Notes under the pieces: generated by a model
Database searches by the model: none
Seen by the model: only the letters and a program-made list of their open reading frames with translations
What the model was told of the DNA's origin: nothing
Position numbers and translations under genes: made by a program
Shown here: positions 10,054 through 21,410 of the stretch, one piece after another
How the letters are laid out: every line of letters begins with the position of its first letter
Numbering within the stretch: position 1 is the stretch's first letter
Origin: Paramacrobiotus metropolitanus
Lineage: Eukaryota; Tardigrada; Eutardigrada; Parachela; Macrobiotidae
Length of the DNA stretch: 64,000 nucleotides
Direction of reading: 5' to 3'
Assembly (NCBI RefSeq): GCF_019649055.1
Contig: NW_026570327.1
Location: forward strand, 1 to 64,000

Positions 10054-12028
10054 ACCGCAAATCTGATTGCGGACTTCGAAACTTTTTCACATTTAAAAAT
10101 TCCAATTCCACTCTTCCAGTTACAGGGAATTTATTGGAGATCACTGTAGTTTGGTGGGATTGGTCTGAAACCATTTGTTTGATAGTTGTACGGTTGTACG
10201 TAGCGTGGGCCCCCGAATACCTTTTCGATTTTCGCCTTTCACCGTCCCCCGTGGTCCGACGTGGGAAAACACTTTGCAGTTTATTTCCTGCACAATAATT
10301 TTGCTATGTTTGAAAAGATGTACGCATTATTGTAAACATATTATTGAATCCCGGAAGTTATTATTCTTATAAATTCCAGCAATAAATTCTTCTGAAATTC
10401 AGAAATTACTCCAAATTGTATGCCCAGAAATTCACTGCGCGACAACGTAATTGGTATTTTGTCCGACTGTTTAAAGCAGTATCATGTTTCGGACATTTAC
10501 GAAAATTATACTTTAGAAATATCTTGACGAATGTAAGTGAATGTACAGTACAGCACTATTTTGAAAACAAGCAACTGTGGTGAAAGCAAATGCAAATGTC
10601 GAGCGAAGGAAATTTTGACTTGAACCGTTGGGCCAGGCATTAAACGGAATGAACGGAGGGAAAAGTAGTACGAGTACCGAAAGTTTCAAAGTTTTTTTTG
10701 TGTACAGAAATACGAGTACGATTGAAAGGCAATGAAAAGTTCAAAAGTGGTGAACTGAGTCGTCCAATTAATAAGTTATTCTCAAATCTTCTAAACGGTG
10801 CCACCGCGAAAGTGGTTTTTGGTTGTTCCACTGACTGGTCATTAACACTGACTGCTGATAAGTACGTATTTATTACGATCGTAGTGTTATTAACGAAAAT
10901 TAATAAGTATTGTACGCAGTACGAGTAGATCTCCATTATTGAATGTTCGTGCAGTTTTCAGCCACTGATTTACTTCGCGCAATTTGCGCGGGGTCCACTA
11001 GTTCTTTTATATAGATAGATAGATATTATGGGAAATAAAACCGTAGCCATCACTGGAAAAAGTCCTGCTACACAAAAAAGAAGCACCAACTACACAAAAA
11101 CAACAAACCATGAACAAGAAAATTTCCAGTGCATTGCATTCCCTCATTCTTTCCCTTCGATCACAAATTAGGAGCACTTTTACCACTAACAAAACGTAGT
11201 AACTAGTAACGTAACACCAGTAACTAGTAACGTAACACCACTAGTAACAGAATCTATTCTGTTTGAACCAGTTTCGTTATATCCGATGATTAACTGATGA
11301 AAACTGGTTCTGATTACAACTTCGATCGTAATCCCGGCATCTAGAGGCTCCAACAACAACCGAAATCCAAAGAGATCTCCGAAAATTTCCCACGCAATAT
11401 TCGAAAATTTCCCACACTGCGTAGTATTCGCATTTTTTCACCGTGCTGACTGGGGCAAAGAATCTGCATAACGGAGAATCATGTCATTTTCAGTCAGTTA
11501 AATAGCATACAGTTACAACTAAGATTATAGTACAGTTATAAAATATATACCACCACTAAACAATTGGCCAACTAACGAAATGGTAAACCTGTTTTTACTT
11601 AATGGGAATACATTTCAAAGTTGCAAGAATCACCTTGCAACCAGCGGACTAGTGATTGTGACAGAGTTAGTGATTTACCAGCTTGCTGAAATCGAGCTGC
11701 TGTGTTTCTTCAAAACTGCTAAGAAAATATGGCTGTAAGCCTATAAAGTACTGAGAAATGTGGCCATCAGGCCATTTATATAACCATGTGTCAGCGGTAA
11801 TTTCATTATGTTCGTACACGAGCTCACTCCATAGTTATCAAAGTTCTACTTTTGCCAAACTGAAGCTGAAAAACACAAGCTTTCAGATTACTAGCCTGGT
11901 ACATCAAAACAAAAATCTCACTGTCAGAGGACAGCTATCAAATGACCCAAACATCGGTTTACAGTAGAAGCTCAACAAACTGCAACCCACATAAGAAACT
12001 GGAACACCGAAAAGCGGTCAGCAGATCC

Positions 12029-15000
12029 TCACTCCGAGCCGCTATCATTCAAACTCAGCTTTGATCTTTTCGGCTCATCGTCGCTTTCATTGCCTCCTTT
12101 GTCCATGTCCATCCCAAAATTTGCATGTTCCGTTTCTTCATCCGAAGACGCCAGTGCCCGAACTTTCTTCGGGGAGCTCTTCTCTTGCGCCTTCTCGGTT
12201 TCTTCTTCATCACTATCCATAACCCGCGCTTTTTTCTTTACCGTCTCCTTTTCCTCGTCCGAAGAAGCCAGTGCGTCTCGTCCGCTCGGCAAATTATTCC
12301 CTTCATCATCGGACGATGCAACAGTATCTTTCTTACTCTTACCACCCCCGTCGTCTTCGCCTTCTGAAGATGAGCTAGTATCCGTGTCACTGACGGTCTC
12401 TTTTGTGAGATAACGTTTTCCTTTTGGCCCAGCATATGGATCATAATCCTTGCCTTTTTCTTCATCAGAATCCGACCCAATTTCTCCTTCCCGTTGGTCT
12501 TCACGCTTTTTCCGACCAGCGAGTCTCTTCTTTCGGCCTTCGGAATCATGTTTCGATCGCTTTCGACTCGGCTCACCTAAAGTATTTAAAGGGTTAATAT
12601 CAATAACGATTTACGAGTATACGAAGAAAAACACGGCATGCCATGTCAAAAAAACACGGTCAGGTTCCGTATACTGCCAGTCGTGAAAAATTAAAAACAC
12701 TGTCGACATATAAAATATTATTACAGAAAAATATTTCTATTAAATTATTTCTTTGAATAAGCAACCCACCAGGACGGTCTTCGTAAACATCACCGTCGTT
12801 AACGAATCCATCGTCCGCGTCATGTTTCTTCGTCCGCTTACGTGGTCTGACAACAGCGTCTTCCGTTGCTGACCGCAACAGCTTCTCCTTGACTTCCAGA
12901 GCCCTGTTAAGCACTTCTTGGCGTTTCTTCATCAAGTCTTCCTGCTCCTTCAACTTCTCTTCTTCCTTGCGGACGCTTTCCTCTTGAACTCGTTTCTGAT
13001 AAGCCAATCTGGCTTCTTCCACTTTTTGACGTGTCAGTTTCTGAGCGGCATCTGTCTCTTTCGCACGATCGAGGTGATAATCCGCTTGATTCTTATAATC
13101 ACTGCACATTCGAGCCTGCTCTGAGGCTTTCGTTGGATCAATGAGAAACGATTTATCGGTTTCCAGCGCTAAATTCTCGAACATTTCCTCAGCGCCTTTG
13201 AGATCGGCAATTGCCCCCATCACATCATACAGTTCGGCGCGCGAATCTTTCAACGTAGTCACCGCCATTCTCTTCATCACTATGGCCAGATTATAACGCA
13301 CTTGCGAATTTTGCGGTACAAGATGACGGGCCAACTGTAATGTGCGTCTGGCGTCTTTAAGATCTCCGTTGAAGTACTGAGCGCGCGCAAGATACAGATG
13401 AATTTGCGGATCCAGTTGTGCATCTTTAAACCGACGAAGCGCATTTTCATACATTTTCATACCGGCAACGTACTGCTTAGCTTCACAATATTGATGACCA
13501 ATATTTAACCACAAATCCAATATGTCGGCCGATGATTCCCGCACAACTGCGAACATTTCTTTGGCTTCCTCGGTTTGACCTAACAAATGTAATCACATTC
13601 AATTTCGCAGTTACGTAGACTACTGTAGGAATACAAAATAAAAAAACAAACCCTTATCCGGAAATTTATTACATACCAAATTATGGGAATAATAACGGCA
13701 ACAAGAAAATCGTAAAGAAATATTTTTTTGCGTGAAAAATTACCGATTCTGGCCAATAACGCTCCCAATCCGTTCACCGCGTAGATATTAAACGGGTCAA
13801 CGTGCAACACTTGCTTGTAAAAGTCATACGCCCTGTCGACATGTCGTTTCTTCTTCTCCGGATCGGCTGTGCTCATATACAACGACTCCAACCAAATATT
13901 TCCCAAACTCAGCATGGCATACGTATCGGTTTTCGACTTCGGCAGCGTCAGCACCTTTTCGTATTTCTTCTGAGCCAGGACATATTCCGCTCTGGACATA
14001 TGCAGGTTTCCGAACAACAACTGCGCTACTGGATGATCTTGCCCGACACTGCCAGCCAGTTTGAACCAATCTGCCGCCTTGGGAAAGAAGCCTCGATCCC
14101 GCTCCATGCACCCGTGACGGAGATAGCAATCCAGATAACTAGGATTCTTCTTCAGAATGCTGTCATAGCACTCCCGGGCTTCTTTAAAGTCGCGAGCTTC
14201 TTCCGCCAGCCGACCTTGATTGTACGTCATCGTGGTGAGCAGTGCACCGTAATGTCCGTCGGGGACTTCTTTCTGAGCTTCTTCCGCTCGTGCTTTAGCC
14301 ATTTCCAGAAACTTCCGACTATTCGGAATTTCGTTCAGGTAGAAGTACAAAACACTGATGTTGTTGAACAGCTCGGCCGGCGCATCGTCTTGTGACGATC
14401 GCTCGTTATATATCTCCAACACCCGAAGGTACGTATTCAATGCAGAACGCTACAAGCAAACGAATTTAGCTACTAATTGCAAATATGGGAACAAGAAGAT
14501 TTCTCACCGGAGCATTTCCTTCCTGCAGTTCGGCAAACTTCATATGCGCGTCAATATCATCCGGGCACAACTCGGTGACTTTCTTCAAATAACCTTTTGC
14601 CTTTTCTCTTTTGTCGGCCTCCCCCGTTGTAAGATATAATAGTCCCAGAATCTTCAGCGTCTCAACATTATTCGGGCTCTGTGCCAAAACTTTCTCAAAA
14701 CACTGTGTCGCGCTTTTGTTATCCCCTCTCTGAATGTACATTTGGCCCAAACCATACCACGGCAAAACAAAAGTGGCTTTAGCAAACTGGGTTGCCTGAT
14801 AATAATACTGGAATGCCTGATCGAAGTCCTCCTTGTAATGGAAACTTCTTCCCAGCATATACGCCGATTCGGCCTTCAGGGTGTCCGAATACGACGTCTG
14901 GAATGCCACTGTGGATAGATTGATGGCCTTTTCGGTTTCGCGTCGATAAAAGAAATGATCCGCTAAAAGGTTTAGATTGATCGGATTGGATCTGTCCAGT

Positions 15001-16192
15001 TTGTACACTTCACCGATCATTTTTCCGGCTTCGAAAATCGAGGCGGGAGTTCCCTCGTTCAGTAAGACCACGGCACAGCCGACGTTGGCTCCCACACAAG
15101 TCCGGTCAATTTCCAGTGCTTGTCTGTATGCCATTTTGGCTTTATCATAACGACCCAACTTGAAAAGACAATGTCCGATCGCCATTCTACGAATCACCAA
15201 AAGCAAAACATAGTTGTATTTCACAAACTGCAACAAAAAACGTAAGCAATAAATATTTGGTCCTCCAAAAACTGATAACAAACCCAAGTGAAGCCGCATG
15301 TTTACAACACTTTCACGAAAAATCATTAGAAAATACGCTGAATAAAATCTATAAAAAGGTGAAAAAAACAAGATATCTCCGAAAGCCAGACATAAACAAC
15401 GAAAAATGTTTCGAAAAACTGCTTTTGTTGTATTTAAATGTTTTCGCTGTGTTTAAAAATCCGAAAATATTACCTGACATCTGCTGAACATTGGGGATAA
15501 GCCGAGAGCAATCGCCTAAATTGTTGCAGTGCCAGCTTGTAGTCCTGCTGATGAAAGGCAACAATTCCGCGACCTTGCAGCGCAAGCGGATCATTAGGCC
15601 AGCTCTTCAACACGAAATCAAACTGGGTTTTAGCCTGCTCCATCTTCTCCGGATCCAGGACACAGAAATACGCGCGTCCCACCAAATGGTACTGATTATA
15701 GATGGCCATCCGGTCCACATGTGTGTACAACACCGTGGCTTTCGACATGAGCTCTTTTTTACGATCACCCGTTTCCTTGGTCGACTTGAGAGCATAATAA
15801 TTCGCCAGTAAATCCAGGCAGAAAGCCATATCGATGAGATCCTCCTGCGAGTCCTTATGCTGCATCTGGTACATAAAATTCTGATTGGCCTGCTCGAGGA
15901 TCTGACAGAAGACATCCTCGCGCTGATGCACCAGGTAGTGCAAGGCCAGCAGATTCCAGATGCGAGCGGGGGGCTTCTCGGATTTCAGCATCTCAAAGAC
16001 TTCCTCGGGACTCGTCACGTCTTCAGGATTCGTGACATCATCGTTGGCATCGGGTTCCAGTTTAAATTCTACAATCATAGGCACGCCCATCGAGGATGGA
16101 TCGGTACTTCGAACAGGAAACGGGAATTTCTTTTCCTGCAGAAAATCATTGTACCAGTAGTCTGGCACAGGTTGGATCACGTGTGCATTCAT
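12029..16192 (-). CDS. CTR9: CTR9, Paf1 complex TPR scaffold subunit
   Basis: CTR9 is the TPR scaffold of the nuclear Paf1 complex, which travels with RNA polymerase II and supports histone H2B ubiquitination and elongation. Five exons read 16192–15474, 15186–14508, 14449–13744, 13579–12770 and 12576–12029. Junction phases agree throughout and give 1153 residues (human 1173). Matching segments include FDQAFQYYYQATQFAKATFV, GLGQMYIQRGD, KSDTYAMLSLGNIWLESL and QYCEAKQYVAGMKMYENALR in tandem TPR repeats. A Lys/Glu coiled coil (about 785–875) follows, then an acidic, serine-rich tail with repeated ALASSDEE units, as in the family. The ATG at 16190–16192 is the first in-frame start of the open exon; it gives an N-terminus about 40 residues longer than expected. 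An inner ATG at MIVEFKLE is an alternative start. It is transcribed divergently from HDAC11. Confidence 0.95.
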
Positions 16193-16954
16193 TTCGGCGA
16201 AGATGTGAAAAGTACTCTACACGATAAGAATTATTTCGGTATCTGAGACTGCTACTATACAATGCAAAATATTAAAGCATTTTACGTGAAGAAGCATTTA
16301 AAGCATTTTACCGCGTCTCAAGAAAAGAATTCTTCGCACAGAGACAAAAAATTAAGAAATCGAGAAACTCAGGAACTGCGAACTGTCACAGTGGCGCATT
16401 GCCATGCTGCTGCAGAACGAGTCGATAGAGTCGCGTGTGACCATGTGGCCGACCACCGCAAGCGGAAGTCCAGTATTTACTTCTACACCTAAATGACGTA
16501 ATATTGTATACGGTGTTTACCGTTTACGGTAACAGAGACTGTACATAAACCTAGATGCATTAGTGCGTGGAAAATTTCGTTGGATTTTCCGTGTCACGAA
16601 ATTTTGCCGAAAATCATTAAATTATTAATTACTTCTCACACTTCTGGAATTCTCATTATCCTTAATTCATAATTACTTCTTTTAAGAAATTAGTGAACAC
16701 TTTGATTTTCATTTCCCCACAGAAACTCGATCCTGAACTGCAGATGTTGGACCGATGATCACCGATCTAGTGTTGGCTGCATGTATTAGTTGTAACACTT
16801 TTTCCAAAGAACTTTTCGTGTAGAATGCAAATCTTTCCCTTTGCCAACCAAAGTGCGGTTCTTCCTACGAGGTCTTATCAGCCCTGTAATGGCGCCATGC
16901 TCTGGATTGTTTAGTTGTTTTGGCAGAAGCCGATCGCGACATACCAAATCATAC
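16193..16954. promoter_or_regulatory. Shared intergenic region of divergent CTR9 and HDAC11
   Basis: The two start codons face away from each other across about 760 bp, so this DNA must hold both promoters unless one has a distant 5' exon. No clear TATA box was found for either. A short plus-strand frame at 16262–16492 shows no similarity to any family. Confidence 0.5.
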
Positions 16955-19900
16955 ATGGATCCCAATCAAGAGCGGTATGTATGTGGCTTGTGCTCAAGAA
17001 ACGATCGACTGTGCTCAAGAAACGTTTTTGCGACTACGATCGATCGACTGTGCGAACGATCGACTGTGCTCAAGAAACGTTTTTGCTCGTGACTCGAGCG
17101 TGATTCTGCTTATCGCTGAGTAATAATTGCTTAACTATTTGAAGTGTTTATCATTCCATGGCTTCTGCTGGAGTATTTGACGTCATTTTTTCTACGGTCC
17201 TTTAGTTTATTACGAATACTCGTATTAGTCGTTCTCTAAATTTCTGTTTTTGTGCAGTTTGTCGCCGAGTGAGCAGTGTCGCCAAACGAAAATCTATCGC
17301 GATGTCGCTGAGCACCAGTGGCCGATCGTGTACAGTCCCGAGTATAATCTGTCCGTTATGGGAATGGAGAAGCTCCATCCGTTTGACGCGGGAAAATGGG
17401 GGAAAGTGTACGAAAAACTGAAAAGTGAGCTGATTATTAACATACTGGTTTTTTGCGTCGGTTCGGACTCCTATCCCTCCGATCCGATGCATTTTGCCTG
17501 CAGATTTATTATTTATTTACGTTCGTCACTGAAATAATCAGCAGCACTATCTGCATTGACTTGATCAGCTGATATGAAAACAGATTGACTTCAGCGTGCG
17601 TAAGAGCATTCTGTGAAGTAGATCTAGATAAGAGGTTGTTATTTTATTAGAAATTTTACTGATATTATTTTTATATTGGATGATTTTCCTTATGTCTTTA
17701 TTTTGAATTTTTATTTTATTATTATTTTGATTTTAAAGGAGTTGTGTCTGGTTGTAGCCATGAGAATTGTGAATCCCAAATATTGAATAGATGATTTGTT
17801 TTACCGATAGAAACTCGAATTGTATGTCCAGCGAATGGTTTAGGAAGCGTACAGTACGATGTTGTACATTAATTACGCTGGTTATTCTGCAGAACAGGGG
17901 ATGATCGGCGATGATACAGTTGTGGAGCCCATCGAAGCATCGGAAGCGGATTTGTTAGTGGTGCATACGCCGCGTTATTTGGAAAGTCTTACGGTAGGTA
18001 TTGACATGATTACCAACTGGTTTGATAAAATCTTTTACTTATGCCAACTACGCAGGATAAGTGCTACACTGGGGTGATGGAGATTTAGGATTAGGATTTT
18101 TACTGCTTTAAATTTTAATTTCGTACGAAATGGTCGAAGTGATAGTAGCAGGCAGCATCATAGTGTCCGTGCTGGTAATTGCCGGGAGCAGCATTTTACC
18201 TTATTCGTATCAGTTTTATCCGTATTAGTTTTCGCAAACTATGTTGAATTTGATAAATAATTCCCAATATAATTGACTGAAGTAAATCCGTTTTTAGTCG
18301 AGCGTTGTGGTGGCCAGAATTACGGAAGTCCCACCAGCTGCTATGCTCCCGAACAGTGTGCTGCAGCAGAAATTCTTGCGACCCATGCGAATGCAGACCG
18401 CCGGTACAATTCTGGTATGTGTTTTCTGAAACTCCTTTTTAGCCTTTGACCAGTGCCGCACTTTGTTAGAATTGTTCTGGCAACACTTTTCGACACTGTT
18501 ATTAACGGTTGCACTTATTTGTTGATTGATTAGGCTGGCAAATTAGCATTGGAACGGAAATGGGCGATAAATATTGGTGGAGGTAGATACTACAATACGA
18601 TACGCTCGTTTCAAGTATTTTTGTGAAAAGTTGAATTTTTTGATTTTGTTATCTTGTTTTGAATTTTGTTGTTTTGATGCTGTGCTAATATTAATGGGAG
18701 GTGTTCAAAATGCAGTACGTACTTTTTCGCTAATGTTACTTTGTATTATCCTGTCCTTCAGCCGGCTTGAATTGTTTTTTAGGGTTTCACCACTGTTCCG
18801 CTGACAATGGCGGCGGTTTTTGTCCATATGCGGATATAACGCTATGCCTGCACTTTTTGTTTCATCGTGACTTAATCAAGAAAGCTCTCATCATTGATTT
18901 AGACGCCCATCAGGTTAGTCCCGGGCTGGATATTTGTGAATTGTTGGCTGTTTTTCAGTTACCGTAAAGTTTGTTTGCCGACGCCGTAAAACGTAAATAT
19001 GAAATGCATTTGCGTACATGCAGGGAAATGGGCATGAACGGGATTTCATGAACGATGACCGAGTGTACATCTTGGATATTTACAACGAATGGATTTATCC
19101 TCATGATTCCACAGCAAAAAGTATGCTTATTGGTGCTCGCTTTATTTGCGTCGAACGAGCAAACATCTTATTGTTAACAGACACTAATTTAATTCTTTTC
19201 TTTTGCTACAAAGTTTTGTTGTGGAAGCGAATAACATAAGATCGATGTCTTCGCTGCAAGCGCTTTCTCGGTTTGATTTTCACCTTTTGCGGTTTTTTTT
19301 ACAGGAGCTATCAAGCGCAAAGTGGAACTGTCTTCGGGTACAGCCGATGAGGAATATCTGGATAAAGTGCGAAGGTGACGATGAAGAGTATAGTGCGAAT
19401 AACGAAGGTTAAATTACATGATACCAATACCTCGTAATTACTTTTCCTATGGTTAGGTAATCTTATACAATAAAGAGTTTGGAAAGTTGAGTGTAAAAAT
19501 CTATTTTCTTCGATTTTCCTTTTTAGAAAAGAGTTTGTGAATTATTTATTGTTTGCGCAGAATAAACCGACATATATTGAAAGCGCGCTCAGTTTTACGC
19601 ATTGAGTATGCAGATTTACGCTGTACTGTATACTAGTAATGATTTTGCTTTGACCTAACCCTTATTTGAGTATTTATTTGCCGTTTTAGTCAGTTGTGCA
19701 ACGTATCCTAAATAATTGAAAATATTGAATTGCAGACATGTTGCTGGTGCCATGAACGAATTCCCGGCGAATATTATCATTTACAATGCCGGTACGGACA
19801 TTTTGATTGGAGATCCTCTAGGCGCAATGAACATAACACCAGAAGGGATTATCACGCGCGACCAGATTGTCTTCGAGGAAGCCGTAGCGCACAGCATTCC

Positions 19901-20057
19901 CATTGTGATGGTGACCAGTGGTGGTTATCAGAAGCAAACCGGGCCAATCATTGCCGATTCGATTCTGAATCTGTACAGGAGAAAACTCATCCAGTGGGAT
20001 CCGGCCGAGGCCTTTGAGAAGCAACATGGACGTTCTGTGGACAAGTCAGAATTGTGA
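16955..20057 (+). CDS. HDAC11: Histone deacetylase 11 (class IV)
   Basis: HDAC11 is a zinc-dependent class IV deacylase; the vertebrate enzyme is an efficient lysine defatty-acylase. Nine exons in consistent phase are 16955–16974, 17258–17424, 17893–17993, 18298–18414, 18534–18582, 18783–18913, 19024–19120, 19305–19374 and 19736–20057. They give 357 residues (human 347). Family signatures are WPIVYSPEYN, GMEKLHPFDAGKWGKV, GGGFHHCSADNGGGFC (catalytic His pair near 154–155), DLDAHQGNGHERDF (zinc ligands D192 and H194), NAGTD (zinc ligand D272) and TSGGYQK (transition-state Tyr315). All catalytic residues are kept, so the enzyme should be active. The 20-nt first exon (MDPNQE) was chosen because its phase-2 donor fits exon 2; it is the least certain part. 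A candidate AATAAA signal lies at 20396–20401. Confidence 0.95.
16990..17086. repeat. Direct repeats in HDAC11 intron 1
   Basis: GATCGACTGTGCTCAAGAAA followed by CGTTTTTGC occurs twice (starting about 17003 and 17058). A partial copy (GTGCTCAAGAAACGATCG) lies just before, at about 16990. The GATCGATCGACTGTGCGAACGATCG stretch between them is built from the same words. Confidence 0.75.
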
Positions 20058-21410
20058 TGCCTGTTGTATTATATTCTGCACGAATGTGAGCATCGACTTC
20101 TTGATCTTCAATCTTGCCGAATCATAATTAAAGGTACTTACTCGTATTTGTACATTTTGTAACGGTGTAACTATGTGATCTGCAAATTCTGCATGCTGTA
20201 CAGAGATGTGATGCTGGTCATAAACCTCTAGAGCACTTTAATAATTTAAACGGTGTTTGTTATGAAGTTGTTCAATGTGGAAAAGTTGCTGTGGATTTGC
20301 GTGGTCATAATATTTTGTGATACATCATGTTTTCTGCACCATTGGAATTTCAGTCGAAGATTACCTCGTTGCTACTTTTGTGGTATATAATTACAAATAA
20401 ATTATTTAGTACAATTATTTGTGATAAAATAAGCGATATGTGCAAAACTGCAAATCTGATTGCAAATGCAGCTTTGCCCGGTATCGCTACGAGTAGCCAT
20501 TTTTTGTAGCCATGAGTACTTAATTAATTTAATGTACGTTTCAGCTTGCTTTAATACCAAATTTCGTTTAGTAGGTAGATTACTTAGGTTTGACTGAATG
20601 TTAGAAAGAAACTTTTTTGTTTTCTTCGATATTATTTTTTGTTGATTACGTGTAATCAGTGAAATTACAGTACAATGCAAATATAATGCAGCAAATTAAA
20701 TGTGTTTTGCATAAAAAATTAATACGGTTATACGTTATACTTATCGTTAGTTGCTGGACCTGCATGGTTTTCCGTATTCCGTAAGTACTTTGTATACGAG
20801 TATAGATCTATCGTAAAATAAATAATTGGATGAAATGGTCAAGTACTTACACTACCTACACTGACACACACTTCTACATCGTATGTAAACGGCTAGTGCT
20901 TGTCATAAAATTGTAGTTTTATGGATTGTGCTCGTATTGTTGGGTTTCGAGCGAAATGACGCACAATCAGCAGAAAAGTGATAAAGACGGTAGATTCACC
21001 TTATGCTTTGACTTGTAACAAGCGGATCACGATTGACGAGCGTTACTCATCGGTTCCCTAACGTGTACGTACATGAACTTGAAATTTTATCGAACACTCA
21101 CGAACAGCAAGGAAGTGCAGATGACTGCAGCATGCCGCAATGGGCGACAACATGCTGTAACATGTTACGGGATGCATGAATTGTCGGCGTGCCTGGGATA
21201 CGACTACCGGTTTAAAAACTGCACGCATCACATAAACGCAAGCGTCATATGAATTTTTGTAAATTATCCTGACGCGTTCTGGCTCGTCTGGCGTAGATTT
21301 GTGAGCTCGCATTTATCCTTTATTCCGTTGTTCGATACATTTTGTTTTCATCCAGTCTTTAGACGCGTTAAAAAGTTTATCTGATTTTTATATTAATTAC
21401 TGTATTGACG
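20058..21410. other. Intergenic between HDAC11 and PARP3
   Basis: About 1.35 kb between two plus-strand genes. It should contain the HDAC11 3'UTR and the PARP3 promoter. It carries three copies of the TACTCGTA/TACGAGTA 8-mer (20139, 20488, 20795). No gene or clear core-promoter element was recognised. Confidence 0.5.

Larger units (their letters stand above)
8412..12028. other. Intergenic between the MULE and CTR9
   Basis: No established gene is present. It holds a possible two-exon minus-strand gene (9358–9771), a minisatellite (9823–10053), a small GATA repeat (about 10999–11018), a 2.5-copy ~20-bp tandem repeat (about 11201–11243, unit GTAACTAGTAACGTAACACC), and a short inverted repeat GAACCAGTTT/AAACTGGTTC (about 11264–11309). 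Four copies of TACGAGTA also lie here. The remaining DNA shows nothing I can support. Confidence 0.45.

Noticed and set aside
10977-11000. Similarity to a cloning-vector polylinker (CCACTAGTTCT)
   Set aside because: Only about 11 bases match and the flanks diverge at once; natural sequence is the simpler explanation.
13802-14395. 197-codon plus-strand frame
   Set aside because: It is the antisense shadow of CTR9 exon 3.
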